In this document: positions 43,748-57,800 of the stretch, in pieces | Position numbering within the stretch: position 1 is the stretch's first letter | Layout of the letters: each line of letters begins with the position of its first letter | Source: Diplonema papillatum | Taxonomy: Eukaryota > Euglenozoa > Diplonemea > Diplonemida > Diplonemidae | Direction of reading: 5' to 3' | Length of the DNA: 64,000 nucleotides | NCBI GenBank assembly: GCA_030068145.1 | Contig: JAPJBO010000056.1 | Span: forward strand, 372,001 to 436,000 | Notes under the pieces: generated by a model | Told to the model about the DNA's origin: nothing | Database searches by the model: none | What the model saw: only the letters and a program-made list of their open reading frames with translations | Made by a program: the position numbers and the translations under genes

Positions 43748-46419
43748 CTTCGAAGTTTTAAGATGGTTTGTGTGACCTAGCGAGAGTCAACGCTACCGAC
43801 ATTCAGAGGCAATGCAGCCAGGATTGCTGCTTCGCTGGTCCGGGTCGAGCCAAATTCGGAAGACCCTTCTTCAGGTGAAGCCGCGTCCTTCTGCGTAAGA
43901 GTGAATCTGAGCACGGGCCAAACAAAACCCTGGGTCAAGTCCTGTGTGCATGCGCGACAGCGAATTGAACCAGAGAAGCGTAACAGACGGCCGAATTCGT
44001 CCTCGACGGAGTATCGCTGCGAGCTGTACAATTACGCTCGGGCTTGTCAGAGACGGTACGAAACACGGTCGTTTGCATAGCCGCTGGGCAAGCTCTGAAA
44101 CATGACGAAAGAACACAAATCCCGGCGTTGCCAGCGCAAGGTGCAAAATCTCACAGGTCAATGTGTTGTGGCCCACACGGAAACACAGGTGTGCCTGGGT
44201 GTCAGTGCCGGCGCAAGCGTTCAATAAAACAAGAAAAAAGACTCGTTTGCAGTTGTACTGTTTCTCCATATCGCAACGGGTCTGCCAGACAAGCGCACAC
44301 AGTCTCGTGCCCGCAGCTACACTCTCGCGAGCGAGCGTGCGGCGCGTTTTGCACTTACCAAAAATCGTTTGTGCGTGCGCACTAGCGGAACTCGCCTGCT
44401 TTTGTACGTGCCATGCAGTACGCCGCCAGCTACTAACTGGAATGCACTGTTCACGCAAGAAAAGCAAACCGCTTCGCCACGACGAACTACCATTGAGCAA
44501 CCGGTTCACGTCGCCTGCAATAAGCTGGTGGACGAGTCCTGAGAGTACGGTCGATCTGGCTCGTTTGCAACTCATGAGAGGCAAAGAGGAGAAGACGGGC
44601 AAGAAACATTGCCATGATCAAACTATTGAGAGCCGGAGAAGTCCGAGAGGGGCGGGCTTGCAAGAAACTGCTTGGAATGGCGCACTGGGTTTCGGTCCTT
44701 TAAGCCACGGACACATAGGGCGGACCATCATCAGCGCGAAACCTGAGTGCCTGCAGACAGGACAGCGGTATGAGTCTGGTTTGTCAGGCGGCTGTTCGTA
44801 GCTCGTCACAGCCAGGACCACCCATGCTACGAGAGCACAGTCTCGGGGAGAAGGCTCCTAACACCGTGTCTGTCTGAGCAATCAGTTGAAACTCAGGGCG
44901 CCCTGAGGGGGCGGAAAGGGAATGTCAAGGTAGCGGATAGGGTACGTAAACCGAACAAAAAAGAGAGAGCTCGTGGGCAGCCTTAGCTGCCGGCTGTAAA
45001 AAAAAAAGCAAAAAAACTCACGCAATGGTGCTCACACTGAAGCTCGCGTTGCGCGTTTCATTGTTTCGTTTTCTTTCTATGCTGGTATTCCAGACTTGCA
45101 CTAACTGCTTTCTTAGGAGCGTCCCGGTGGCACCATAATGTTCTTCTTCTATTTAGTGTGTTTTTTGACGAGGGTACGGGGTGCACCGAGCAACGGGCGT
45201 GCTTGGTTCACTGCTCGAAAATCGTAAAATAACGTTTCCATCTGATGAATGCTGATTTCCGGTGTCTCCTGTATCCTGCGAAACTGTATGTATCTTGCAT
45301 CTTCCGGAGTCGGGGCGGGGAGCTGGTGCACGTGATGAAGTCAAAGCAGCTGTTCGGAGTAAGGTTGGGGCAGCTGATGCACGTGAGAAAATCCAAGCAG
45401 CTGTCTACAACAGCAGAACGGCTGTTGGACTGATCGAAGGGTTACACTACAAGGAAAGCATTTTACGGCAGCCGATCGAAAGGTTCACAGCAACCAGCGA
45501 CAAGTTTTCGCGCCACCAAATTGGACACTGTACTACAGTGTCGAATTGGTCAGAAAGCTTCCGGTCCAAACGCTGGTGAACACTTTCAGTTCAGCCAGGA
45601 AGCAAAGAAAAAGAAAAGCTTCTGATACGTGGGGGCGGGGGTGGAGGGAGCCGAGAGAAGGGCAGGTTGCGATCGCGCTACGATGCCTGGGTACCAACGC
45701 CAAAGCGCTTCGTAAGCATAGCTGTCAGGGGCTGCTCATTTATACGACCGGCAGACGTTCTGTGTGAGAAAGATTTCTGTGAGCTCGTGCAGTACAAGCG
45801 AATCCTGTAGCTGTGCGGAGGATCCTAGCTCATGCATGGTTTCGTGGTCAGTACTTCATGATTCGCGTACTTTTCGAGGCCCCGGTATGACTCCGTGGTG
45901 GTTTGGCGTCCGTAGCATTTCTGCTCTCTGCGCATGCGGTGATCTTCGGATCCTCGAACCACAGAATTGCACGGCATTTGCCTCGCAGTTTACTCGTTAT
46001 TACTCTATGACGTCGACCGGCTAGAAGCTGGCGTCGGTAGGCTCGAGTCAACTTCCATGTCCAGCACGGCGCAGATAGGCAAATATAGCGACGAAATGGT
46101 AGTCTCCCCCCTGTTTTAGACTGCTTGTTGTTGTCTCCGGTTGACCGTCGAGGCGGGAAGAAATCCTTCTTCTGGCTTTGACTCGAGGTGATCCTATTGC
46201 GCAATGCGTCACCGCTAAGGTCAAAGCTCAACAGGAGTCTTCGTTCCAGATTGGTTTTTTCGAGTCCGTGCTGTTTGCTGCAGGTACGTGAACGGGTGAG
46301 GTTACCCAGTGCGTAGATTTTGTGAATACACTAAAAGACGCATACCATTGCAGGCACCAGAGAACCGGGCGGCAGATCGGTGACCTGTAGCCACAGAGTT
46401 GCGGAAAGACAGGATGCTT
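43748..46419. other. Spacer between HSP70 copies 3 and 4
   Basis: No gene is supported. A long minus-strand open frame (43871-44602) lacks a domain and a convincing start. A dispersed repeat lies at 44655-44845 and a short one at 46133-46157. Confidence 0.4.
44655..44845 (+). repeat. Dispersed repeat shared with 31561-31775
   Basis: See the partner copy. The two copies lie in neighbouring spacers of the HSP70 array, in the same orientation. Confidence 0.8.
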
Positions 46420-48838
46420 CTAGTTCTTGGGCTCTTCCTTCTTCTCTTCCTTCTTTTCCTCTGTCTTCTCCTCGGATTCCTGCGGGTTGGAGGTACGAGT
46501 GGGGTAGCTAACAACAACTTGGCACCAGAACCGCCGCGCAGGGTACTTGCAACCGCAGAAGTGCGTAATTTAAGAGCGGGGGGCACGTTTCAGAAGGTTT
46601 GGAGCGCATACCGTGGAAGATGAGGAAGAGGAGCCGGCGTTGGCGGCGGCGGCGGCCTCGTAGTCCTTCTTGCCTGCCTCCATGACGAGCTTCTGCAGCT
46701 TGTCAGACTGCTCCTGCAGCTGCTCCGCAGTGGCGTTCTCGTCGTTCATGACGTCCCTGGTGGCTTGGATCTGGTCCTTCACAGCCTGCTTCTCCTCCTC
46801 GGAGATGTGCTTCCAGTCCTGGACTGCCTTGTCCGCCTGGATCACCTGGGTCTCGGCCGTGTTCTTCGACTCGACAGACTCTCTCTTCTTCTTGTCTGCC
46901 TCCTGGTGCTGCTCAGCCTCCCTCACCATTCTCTCGATCTCGTCCTTGCTGAGACCTCCGCTGGACTGGATTCTGACAGTCTGTTCCTTGCCGGTCGCCT
47001 TGTCCTTCGCGCTGACGTTGCAGATGCCGTTGGCGTCGATGTCGAACGTCACTTCAATCTGCGGCACTCCACGCGGCGCAGGCGGCACACCCACCAGGTC
47101 GAACTGTCCGAGCACCTGGTTGTCTGCTGCCATTTCTCTCTCGCCTTGGAGCACCTTGATGCCAACCTGCGTCTGGTTGTCGGCAGCCGTCGAGAACACC
47201 TGCAATGTTGTGGGTAATGACGCGATCGATGGCTGCGGTTATTGACAGCCAGGATGCAATATGAGAAACGTCGTACCATCTTCTAGACTGCTTCGATCTT
47301 CTAGTTGACTGATAAACCCACACCTGGCTCTTCTTGGTCGGGATGGTCGTGTTCTTCGGGATGAGACGAGTGAAGACGCCGCCGAGGGTTTCGAGGCCTG
47401 CGTACGTTGAGGTGTGTTTTTTGGATGGATAGTAGTCCTGACAGGTTGTGCCTGTCTAACACGAGTAGCGGCATATTTGCTCAAAAAGGAGTGGTGTGTT
47501 AAACCCAAGAGGGTTGAAGCATGGTTAAAGAACAGAGGTGTCACCTGAGCAAAGATTGCAAGCGTTCAGAAAAAAGGCTTCGAGTGAAGGGGTGGTTGTT
47601 CACATACCGAGTGACAGAGGAGTGACGTCGAGAAGGAGCAGACCGCCGACGTCGCCCTTAAGCACACCACCCTGAATGGCGGCACCCATGGCGACGACCT
47701 CGTCCGGGTTAACACCCTTGAACGGCTCACGCTTGAAGAGGTTCTTCACAACCTCCTGCACCTTCGGCATACGCGACATACCACCGACCAACACCACTTC
47801 CTGGATGTCGTTCACAGACAGACCCGAGTCCTTGATGCACACTTCGCACGGCTTCACGGTGCGGTCGATGAGGCTGCCCACAAGACCTTCAAGCTTCGAT
47901 CGCGTGATCGTCTCCTGCATGTGCTGGGGTCCAGATTCGTTGGCTGAGATGTACGGCAGGTTGACCTCCGTCTGCATCGACGAACTCAACTCCATCTTCG
48001 CCTTCTCGGCCGCCTCTCTCACTCGCTGCAGTGCCATCTTGTCCTTCTCCAGGTCGATTCCTGTCGACTTTCCGAACTGCGAAACCAGGTACTTCGTGAT
48101 TGTCATGTCGAAGTCCTCTCCTCCCAGGAACGTGTCTCCGTTCGTGGCCTTCACCTCGAACACGCCTCCGGACACTTCAAGGATCGACACATCGAACGTA
48201 CCACCACCCAAGTCGTACACTGCGATCACCTTGTCCTGGTCCTTGTCCATTCCGTATGCGAGGGCAGCCGCCGTCGGCTCGTTGATGATTCGCACAACGT
48301 TCAACTTTGCAATCGATCCTGCGTCCTTAGTCGCCTGACGCTGCGAGTCGTTGAAGTATGCCGGCACAGTGATCACAGCGTTGGCAACAGCCGAACCAAG
48401 GTGGGCCTCTGCCGTCTCCTTCATCTTCTCCAACACGAACGACCCCACCTGGCTGGGCGAGTACTCTTTACCACTCGAGTCCTGCACCCAAGCATCACCG
48501 TTCCCTGCACGTACGATCTTGAACGCCACCTGCTTCTGGTCCTCCTTCGTCTCCTTGTCGTCGTACTTTCGCCCGATCAGACGCTTGATCGCGGAGAACG
48601 TGTTCATGGGGTTTGTCACCGCCTGTCGCTTCGCCGCGAGACCGACCAGCTTCTCTCCGCCCTTGAATGCCACAATCGACGGTGTCGTCCTCATACCTTC
48701 GCTGTTCTCAATCACACGCGCGTTCGCTCCTTCCATCGTCGCAACGCACGAGTTCGTCGTTCCCAAGTCGATTCCGATCACATGTCCCTGCACCTTGCTG
48801 CAGTACTGCCGGGCCGCCGTTCTCGAAACGCGCATCAT
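46420..48838 (-). CDS. Mitochondrial HSP70, copy 4
   Basis: Exons are 47608-48838, 47324-47397, 46612-47199 and 46420-46479, giving 650 residues. The transit peptide is [16 protein letters not shown]. This is A-type: exon 2 starts Leu-Glu-Thr-Leu, exon 3 has AEQLQ, and the tail is [19 protein letters not shown]. Intron 1 shares long stretches with intron 1 of copy 1, with about 65 extra bases. The donor of intron 2 is GTGTGG, the only one of twelve in the array not starting GTATG. The coding frame is intact. Confidence 0.93.
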
Positions 48839-51800
48839 CTTCGAAGTTTTCTTTCTGATTATCTAGTGGTAGTACTTTGTAGTTAGGCTGCCAAGACGTA
48901 CGGGCCTGGACACAACGTGAACACTAAGATGGAAGCAACAACGGCACGACGTGTCTTGTTTGCACACCGGCGAACGTGTGCGTGAGGCTCTTGTATTTGT
49001 GCTCGAAGTGCATCCTCTCACCCTGCTACGTAGCTAGGTACTCCACGGTACGTAGGTGGCCGGTTGCGGCCTACCATCACCTGTACCTGGATACCACTAC
49101 GTGTGCACATGGAGATACCGGTTGGCGCTACCACGGGATAGCCAGGACCCCGATCGCAGTCGGGGCATCCGAACCTTTGTGCGCACAGGGGACAACAGTA
49201 TCTCCCTGACCGGCGAAGGCAAGCACTTCGATCCGTTTGGCGAGCACGGTGCATCTCTTGGAGGTTTCCACATGCTCAAGACCAAGTGCCGACCCTCCGA
49301 AGAATTTCTCCTCGATGAGGGAAGGTTCGGCGCTGCGCGGTTTTGAACGTGGAAGGGATGAAGAAAAATGGTGCAGATGGGTGTGGAAGAAGGGGGAGGA
49401 AGGCAATTACGGGCGAAGGAGAAGTAGCAGAGGCGTTTTCGTTTGTGCGTTCTCGTTTTCTGGGCAGCGCTATTTTCGCGCCCAGCCGGGTACACTACCA
49501 GCTGTAGACTGTAGATGTTTCGAAGCCCCACTTCGCCCCTCAGGAAACTGGCTGTTGTCGGCTTGTAGAAAGAGGGGACCTAGAAATACTCGAAGTACCG
49601 CCGTTCACGAAGTACACTGATATTGAACAGGGGAGGGTGGGTATCGATAGGTTGATGTTTAGGGAAAATGTTGTGACGGGAGGACACGACACGGAAACGT
49701 GAGTCCTTTCTGCTTTTTAGTTGAACGATCTCCCCCCGTACCAAACCCAGACTGTACTGCGAATTGGTTCCGCGGCGGCTACCTGGGGTATTTCCTCTTG
49801 GCAAGTGCGTGTACATATTCTAAAGAGAAAAAAAGCTCTTCTGAGAAATGCAGTCGGACACGCTCCCGAGTTCCGTTCGCACGAATCCGAGTTGAACACA
49901 GGAACGTGCGGAGACCTCGCCCTCCTTTTCTTCCTCTGCGCAGAGTCAGTCAGAAGATAGCCAAGCTCGACAGGGTCTTCTCCGTTCTCTCGACCGGTGT
50001 TTCGCCATCGCTCCCGATGGTCGTGAAACGGTCTCGGGAACCTCGGGCCGTGGTTCCCGTCCACATGTGCAAGCACGGCTCATGGCAACACGTGCACAGT
50101 GCGCTGCTCAGGGTAGTTGAAGGCCCGTCAGTGGTCCCGAGGGACGATAGTACTAAGGCAATCCCTTACTAAACCTCGGGCGGTCAGATCCAAGCGAAAG
50201 CAAAATAGCACGGTCCGCAGACCTACGTCAGCCCACCCACTCCGACAGTTTGTAAGACGTTCCAGGAGAAAGGGGGGGTATACTCTGCTCGCAGCAGCAC
50301 GTTCCGAGCACCATTTCAGCTCCGTGCATGCGTTCTCTGGGGAAACTTCAAGAAAGACACAAACGAGGAAAGGAGGGGGTGGGGATGGCTATAAAGAAAC
50401 TGGGCGGCCGGACTAAAATCTGGAAAGCTCACTGATGATGAAGCAAGGGTTGTCGGCAGTGAGACAGCATGGGAGGTGGAATGCATGTGTGGCGCGGGAA
50501 GTTAAACGGTTCTCCGTGGTACCGTGTCAACGAGCAGCGAGAAGCGGACTCGTTTGTTCATACCACAGGTTCTACCAATCTTACGGGCCCCTCACAGAGG
50601 GGCGGGAGGTCTGGTGCTGGCCTGCCATTCGGCGTTCGGTTAACGGGCTACTCGCTACTGTTTACCGTGAAAAAAAGAGGAGAAAACGGGGGGGACGGGG
50701 TGGAAAGGACGTCAGGCATGGCCTCGTGAAATTGGGCAAGCGAGGTAGACAGGCCAACGCTGTCGTCCGCCGGGCTGCGGGGCACTTCGAATCCAAAGAG
50801 ACGAGACACCGGCACTCGCAAATCACCGAAACGACTGGTGCTTCGGCGTTTGGAGCGGACGCCGCGCGCATAGTTCCTGCGCACGGAATTCGTGTCCAAT
50901 GATGCGCCCTTTAGATGCGAAGACGCACGCCGCCGGTAGAAGAGGCGGGAGAAATGGGGTCGGAAGCGGGAGTGCGGCGGGGGTGTTCGCGTGAGGTTGT
51001 GATGCAGCAAGTATGGCTGCAAAAGAAGGTTTCGGGGAAGATAGAGAAGAGGGCTCGCGAGGCACGCATCTTCAGCCTGCGCGGGGCCTGAGACGCCCCT
51101 GTTGTGTGCCTCTCGACCGACACATCCACGCTTCGGTGGGAGGCGTTGGCACAGGGGTAGTGAGTGAGTGGTTGTTGACAAATGCACAACCCGGCATTCC
51201 TTTCTTAGTGAAACATTGTTGCTGCGAGTTCTTCGCCAGGTGCTGCCGAGAAGCGAAGTATCGTGTGAGCGGGGTTAGACCGGGTGGGTTGGTAGGTCGG
51301 TTGCGACATGCGTGTGCTTGCCCGGTGCGCCTGAGTAAGAAGGAAGGAGCTCGAAAGACATCTCGCCACCTTGCGCCATCGGGTGACACTAAAGACACTG
51401 TAAAGATAGAAGAGGTGCCCGACGGAGATGCGCTTTCAGCTTTTGTTGTCCGCAGAACGAAGCAACAAAGTACACGATCCACCAATGGCTCTTGCGTCCA
51501 GCACAAGCACGTCTTCGTTTAGAAGCACGCGCTGAACGCTGCTGCCCGTGCTGTTTGTGCCATCAACGAACACTAGCGCTTGCACCACAACAACGTCACG
51601 GGACGACCGCAAGTTTGCTGGTTGCGGCGGTGTTGAATGTGGGTCCACTTGCCTGCGGCGTGTGGAGCACGTTGATTGCAGCTCTCGTGCGTCAGACGAT
51701 TACCCCGTCAGGGCAAGTCGAGACGGCAACAGCTCCGATCCGGGGCGCAGGCCTCGCAATAAGGGGAGTCGGGGGTCGGTTTGCCGCGCGCCCCTGGTCA
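48839..51800. other. Spacer between HSP70 array and exonuclease gene
   Basis: Nearly 3 kb with no supportable gene. Open frames on both strands are short, mutually overlapping and without domains. 50930-51010 is G-rich. I see no strong repeat. Confidence 0.4.
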
Positions 51801-54800
51801 CTATGTCGAATCAGGGGGCGGTGCGTCGACCGGGCAAAGATTCGCCGCCTTGGCTTCCGTGATGAAAGTTGCAGCAGGCGGAGGTTGCAGCTGAGCGATG
51901 TAATCTAAGTTCTTGGTGCCCTCTCTGTGCCACACCTTCACGTCCCAACGGGCAAGGTACCCTACCTCCTGGTACATGCCAGGCTCCCACTGGATACAGA
52001 TGACGCCGCACTTCGCATTTTTCTTGTTCATTCCGATCCAGAGCTGGTCGTTCTGCCCGTTGTTGTGGAATAGCTCGCGTTCGACACCCAAGGTCTCGAT
52101 GAAGATGGTGAACGACTTGTCTTGCACCTTCGTGAGCGTCGCCTTGTGGCTTTCCTTGTACTCCGTCACGCCGTCAGCGCGCCACATCTGGAAGCGAGAC
52201 TGCAGGTAGAGGCAGTAGAAGAGCTCGACAGACTGCTCGCCAGCCTTCCGGGCCTCTTCCTTTCGCGTGTTGCAGTGGATGCTGATGTCTTGCACATCCG
52301 TCTCTGGGAGCAGCAGGCGGCCGGACGGGATATCGGCCGGCGTGATCTGAATGTCCTCCTCTCGAGATCCTTCCCGCATCATCTTCTTGTACAGCGACTC
52401 GATCTCCAGCGCGCACTTCAACACCCTGTGCACGACCAAGTCAGCGTACCTTCTGATAGGACTCGTGAAGTGCGTGTACAGAGCCAGATTCAGCGCAAAG
52501 TGACTCAGTGGGTGCTCCTGTGTTTTTTTGCAGCGTTATTTGTGGATTAGAAGGTCTGAACATTTTGTCTCCAGCCGAAGCATACGTTGAGCGCTACCGG
52601 CAATAGGTTGTCCCCGCAAGATTCACAGTAGTTCTTGAAGTGTTCTCTGCAATCGTCCCAGCAAGCGTAACACTTTGAGCTTTTCGATGTCTTTTGCCTC
52701 ACGTGTCGATGAAGATGTTGTAAATGTTTCAGAAAAGTCCACATACACTCGACTCAGAACTGCAGCAGTACTTCGCAAGCATCATGCAGCGGATGGTGAG
52801 AGCCTTGATGGCGTCCGCCTGTATTGGGGTGGGGTGCAAAGTATTCAACGGCAGGCGTAGCGGAATCTTTCAGCATGCGCAAGCTCTCAATTTAGTGTAT
52901 CCTTTCGGCAATATGGGTTCTTTGCACGTTGTGTGTTTTAGGTATGCGACGAGTGGCAGCCCGTGATCCTCTTCATTGTCCCCGGAAGCATAGGCGCGAA
53001 TTGACTCCTATGTTTTAGACTCCTTTTGTTTGTTTTCTCACTGGATGTTCCGGGACCAATGGGGGAGGAAAGCGGTTCGTCTTCCTACGAGTTTGCAACG
53101 CTGTGTGTCTCGGTCGTTTCGCCAATAACCGGCTGGCGCATTTCCAACAACTGATAGTTCCACCGTGTATTTTCTCTCGCTAAAACAAAGGAGCCTAAGT
53201 GCAGGACTCGATTGCGGCGAAGAGCGGGAAGAGACGATCCGAAGGTTTGCACGGCTTGCCACGAAGCAAACCAAAGGTCAGCACTTCGCATTGCGTCAGT
53301 AGATTCCATGCCTACGAGCCTCCGGGGTGCCAGTTCGTTACCGTCGTGATCCAATACCAAACCATAACACAAACCTGCGGGTGGGTGGAAAGGGCAGCCA
53401 ACGAGTCGCTCATGGCTTTGCCGCTGCCCATCTTGAAGGTCAACCCGTTCTCTTCCAAGGCTTTGATGAGCGACGTGAACCGCGACTTGTCTGGCGGCGG
53501 GTGGTACCGCGCCAGCGACACTTCAGGGCAGTATTCGACGCATTTCTCTGTGACCCTGGCGTTTGCCATGACCATGAATTCCTCGACAAGCCAATTGGCC
53601 TCCGCGGTCGTATGCATGTGCCTGTAAAGCGGTGGATTGTATTCGGTCGGTTCAACTTCTTAAACTGGTCCACATATCGTACGCTGTACGATACCATGTG
53701 TATCACTGTGTGTGTGTACAGGATACCGGTATGCCCTTGCAGGGCTACAGCTTTCGTAGTGGACCGAACATGGTCGTCTCTGTCCAGGTGTCCAGGGTAG
53801 TGTCATCTACGTTATAAAGAGCTAATGTTGTTGCACCCTAATGCAACAAATACAGCTGATGCAGTGGTAGTTAATTCAAGAAAGCTCGCGGGTGTCAAGT
53901 TCGCGGGTGAGAGACCAAAGGATGGTCGAAAGTGGTTGCAGTTTGCTTCACCGGAAAGATCTGACACAAATCTTTGAAATGCGTCCTTCATCGGGCAGAA
54001 ATCCTGCTCCGAGCTCTCAACGGATACATGAGGTTTGCTATGGAGCCCCCCCTTTTCCCAAATTTACTCTCCCTTCCCTCCGTTCTTAAGTGGTTAATGA
54101 CGCCTCTGTCCACGCGGCGTTGACTGCGGCAGTCTTTCTAACATGAAAGGTTAGCGGCCGGTATGCGACCCGTCGGCGTCCAGCCAGCGTGGAACGGTTC
54201 GTTAGGCGCACAGAGAACCACTTTGGAAATGTTTGCGCATACCATCCTTTGGGCGCCATGTTCGAGTTCATGTCTTCGAAGTCGAAGGACAGCTTGCCTT
54301 GGTTGAGCGACAGGGCACCGCGGTCGTGGCGGGCCTTCCTGATATTCTCAGCGATGGTCCACAGACCGGTGACGCTCTCCTTGATCTTGTCGATCGTCCA
54401 CTGGTGGTTTGCCCGTGAGATGTGCTCCAGGTCGAGCATGTCTTGGGTGAAAGTTCCGTCAATAATCGCCTGTGGGTGATCATGGATTTTTTTAGAGTTT
54501 TCATTCATATGGAATGGATAAGGTTTTTTTCTTGGGGTTTGGAAAGCCGGTATTTCTTAGAGTCTTCGCTTGTTTTGCATGTATCGCGAATCACCCATCA
54601 AACACGCTGATAACTTGTCGTGCGTGCTGGCTTCAGTGCGGGAATGCTAGAGTGTCTCGACTTTGGGAAGGGACGCTCAGGTTCACAAAAATGTGTAAGG
54701 TCTCCGGGGCAACTGTTTCAGGGCTGGGGTTTGTTCACCTGCCGCAACCCCTTTTTTCCCCAGAAAAATCGTGGCTGAGTATTGAGGATTTTCCGGGGTT

Positions 54801-57800
54801 TCGGTGCTGAGCAAAGTAACCTGTTCCTGGGGCAGAAGCGCTTGTGCGACTGTCGAAGAGCTGACGGCATACCTGCGCGTGCTCGTAGGCCATCTTACAT
54901 TGGTTACGAATGACGGTTTGGCCCATCCATTCGCTGACGATGTTCCCCTTGCGGTCCATGACCCACTCGACGGAGAACGCCAGCTTGTCGCCCAGCGTGT
55001 TTAAGGAGCAATGCTCCTCACACAACTTTCTCGGAAGCATGGGAATAACGCGCTGGACCATGTAAACACTCGTAGCTCTGTGTGTATGTGTGTTTGTGCG
55101 AGGGTTGCAAAGCAGTCAGATGAGCAGAATTCGTCTGGGGGAGTTTTAGCTGATTCACAGAGCAACGACCACCTGTGCCTAGTTCCGGGACGATAAAGAG
55201 GAACCGGTACGGACGATAAGACTGCGCGTGGTGAAAGCGTAGGCTTCAAGAACCCAGAACCCACCGCGCGGGGGGGGAACATTTCCGGAGTTGGGGTTTG
55301 CACTGATAAACGAAGCAACAGGCGGTCAGCATCAACTGACCAAAGGTGATGAAAATGATACGGCAAAAGTTTCTTGTTCTTCGCGTGGACGGGGTACAAA
55401 CCTCTCTGGGGGGGGGTTTCCTGTATTAGCACTTTTTTCGTTGGCGTCGTTTTTTGCTTTCATGTGCAACCGTCGTTTAGGAAATGTTCCCATCTGTACG
55501 GGTGTACTACTAAAATAAAAAATACTCGAGGGACTGCCTTGTAAGGAGGCTAGAGGGGGAGAAAGCAATACAACTAAGTGGGTCTTCCTTGTGGAACGCT
55601 TCCGCATCACTAAACCCAGACTTACCTGTGTTTTGTGTGGCGACAGCACATTTACCTCTTTGATCTTGGGATATTGTTGCGATAGTGGGGGGGGTCATCG
55701 GCATGCCGATGAGTGCCAGTTGCGAAAGATCAACGATAGTCTCAAGCATTTCGCAAAGCAGGTGCTTATACAAAAAGGGTGCGCACCTCTTGCGGGCCTC
55801 CTCGTCCAGCGCGGACCCGAAGGGCACGAAGGTGGACACGTCGGCGATGTGAACGCCGACTCGCCAATGACCGCTATCGATCGCTTCGCACGAGAGGGCG
55901 TCGTCCAAGTCACGGGCGGTGGCCGGGTCAATCGTGCAAACGAAGCGCGCGTGCTTGGTCCCCAGCCGCATGTCTCTCCGTCCCTCCTTTTTCAACTGTT
56001 CTTCGCTCGGGATCGGAACTCTGTCCGGGATCACTTTCAGACACGCTTCCGAGAACTCGTCCGTGTAGTTCGTCCCGTTCTGCATGAGAATAGCCTGCGT
56101 CTCCGTCTCCACAGCGTGCGCCGTCCCTAGAACTCTCAGTATCCGGCCGCTGGGGAACATCTTGGTCTCCTGCCAGTCAGTGATCTCAACGTAGACCTGT
56201 TGTGAAATTATGAGCATAAGCCTGAAGTACACATTCGTGCTCGTTTTCGCTGCCATTGCATGTGTTCTGCAGCGCACTTCCTCTGGGCATCCACTTTTCA
56301 TATTTCTGGGACCACCTCTCCGTCATCCCCCACGGAAATCCTCAAATCTGCGATGGGAATAAACCGGAACGGTTTCGCGACGCTAGTCTCGCAGGCCTGC
56401 GAGCGCGGTGTCACGTGCGCTATCGCACGACGCTTGACGTCTCCTTCGCCTAGTTCTTCACCCGTCAAGAAGAGGGCCGTCTTACGGCGTCCATCCCACG
56501 CTTGCAGACGTGTTCCCTCCGGTGCGAAGCGAATACGTCGTTCAGCGCCTTGGACCGGGCGGTGTCTTTGATGAAGACACCTTTGAATATTTTCTCGGCG
56601 GATGCTGGATGGTCGCGGTGTATCAAGATTGGCTGTCGCCCGTGCACGCGGCGCATTGGTACGGGACGTTCCATTGGGCTTCGGCTATAACTTTAAAAGT
56701 CCGTTTTTGCACATACCAGATGATCTTCCGTATCCTTCCCGGCAATGTGAGAGAACTCGCGAAGGTTGTTAACTTCGATATGTGGATACCTGTGTTGTGT
56801 TGATTGCGGTCGCTCTCGCGCTGTATGTCTTGACGACGAAGATGGCCACACTGACTGTACTGTTGTACTGACGGATCGCAGTTCGCTTTACATCACTAAG
56901 CCACAAAGTTAACCGTTTCTGATCACACTTTCACGTAATTCTGCTGGCCCCTGCGTTTGCAGTTTGTGCAACACCCATCTGAGTCAGCACACTGGTGTGT
57001 TGCAATTCGCTTGACAGTTTTACCTTCTCTCCCCTTCAACGTAGCTACCAGCTCATCACGTCCTGTCTGCCGACGACAAGGTCGACTATGTATGAAGTAG
57101 CCGTGCGATCAAGATGTGTTGACGGTGCTTCCCCTCCTGCCTTTCTCGTACACCGTGAACTCGGCACACCACGTCTGCAACGCATGTTCATCTTGCGAAG
57201 TACGATACCCTGAATATCAGGACTCACGCGTGCGGTACACAAACTCGACTTAGACTGTTCTAGCCTAGGTGTTCTTAGACTGTTTCCTATTTAAAGAAGT
57301 CGGGTTCTTTACTCTGGATGCTCCCGTCCTTTTATTACTCTTTTGATCTGCGACGGGAAAGAGTGCGTAGTTTTGTTGAAAAAAAATAGAACAGGTGAAA
57401 ATGGCATACTTGTCATCATAGGACTTGAAGCGCAGGAAGCTCTTGATGTTTCCGTTCTCAAAGGTACCCGGCTGTGTCGCTCTGCAGACGTGCTTTGCCA
57501 AGTGTCCCTTTTTCCTGTGGTTCAGCGTGTCGGTGTTCCGCGAGTGTTTATCTTTTCTTTTCTTGCCGTTTTTTATAGAGTTAGAGAGGGACCGTTCACT
57601 TGAAACTGTAGGCTCGGAGACCTTCTGCATATTTTTTTTCATTCGCAACGCGTTGAAAAGTGGGCTGGAAGAGAACAGGGACGGGATCGGAAGAAAGACG
57701 ACTTCTGTTCTCGTCCCGCGTGCCAGCACGACAAAGAGCCACCTGGACCGAGCAAGGGGGTCGTATCGCCGACGCACTGGCGTGTTCGGCGGAGAAACGT

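Noticed and set aside
43871-44602. 243-codon minus-strand frame
   Set aside because: The first in-frame codon of the span is TTG, not ATG, no domain is seen and it lies in a repeat-bearing spacer.
53700-53720. Short GT run as a regulatory repeat
   Set aside because: Too short to distinguish from chance.
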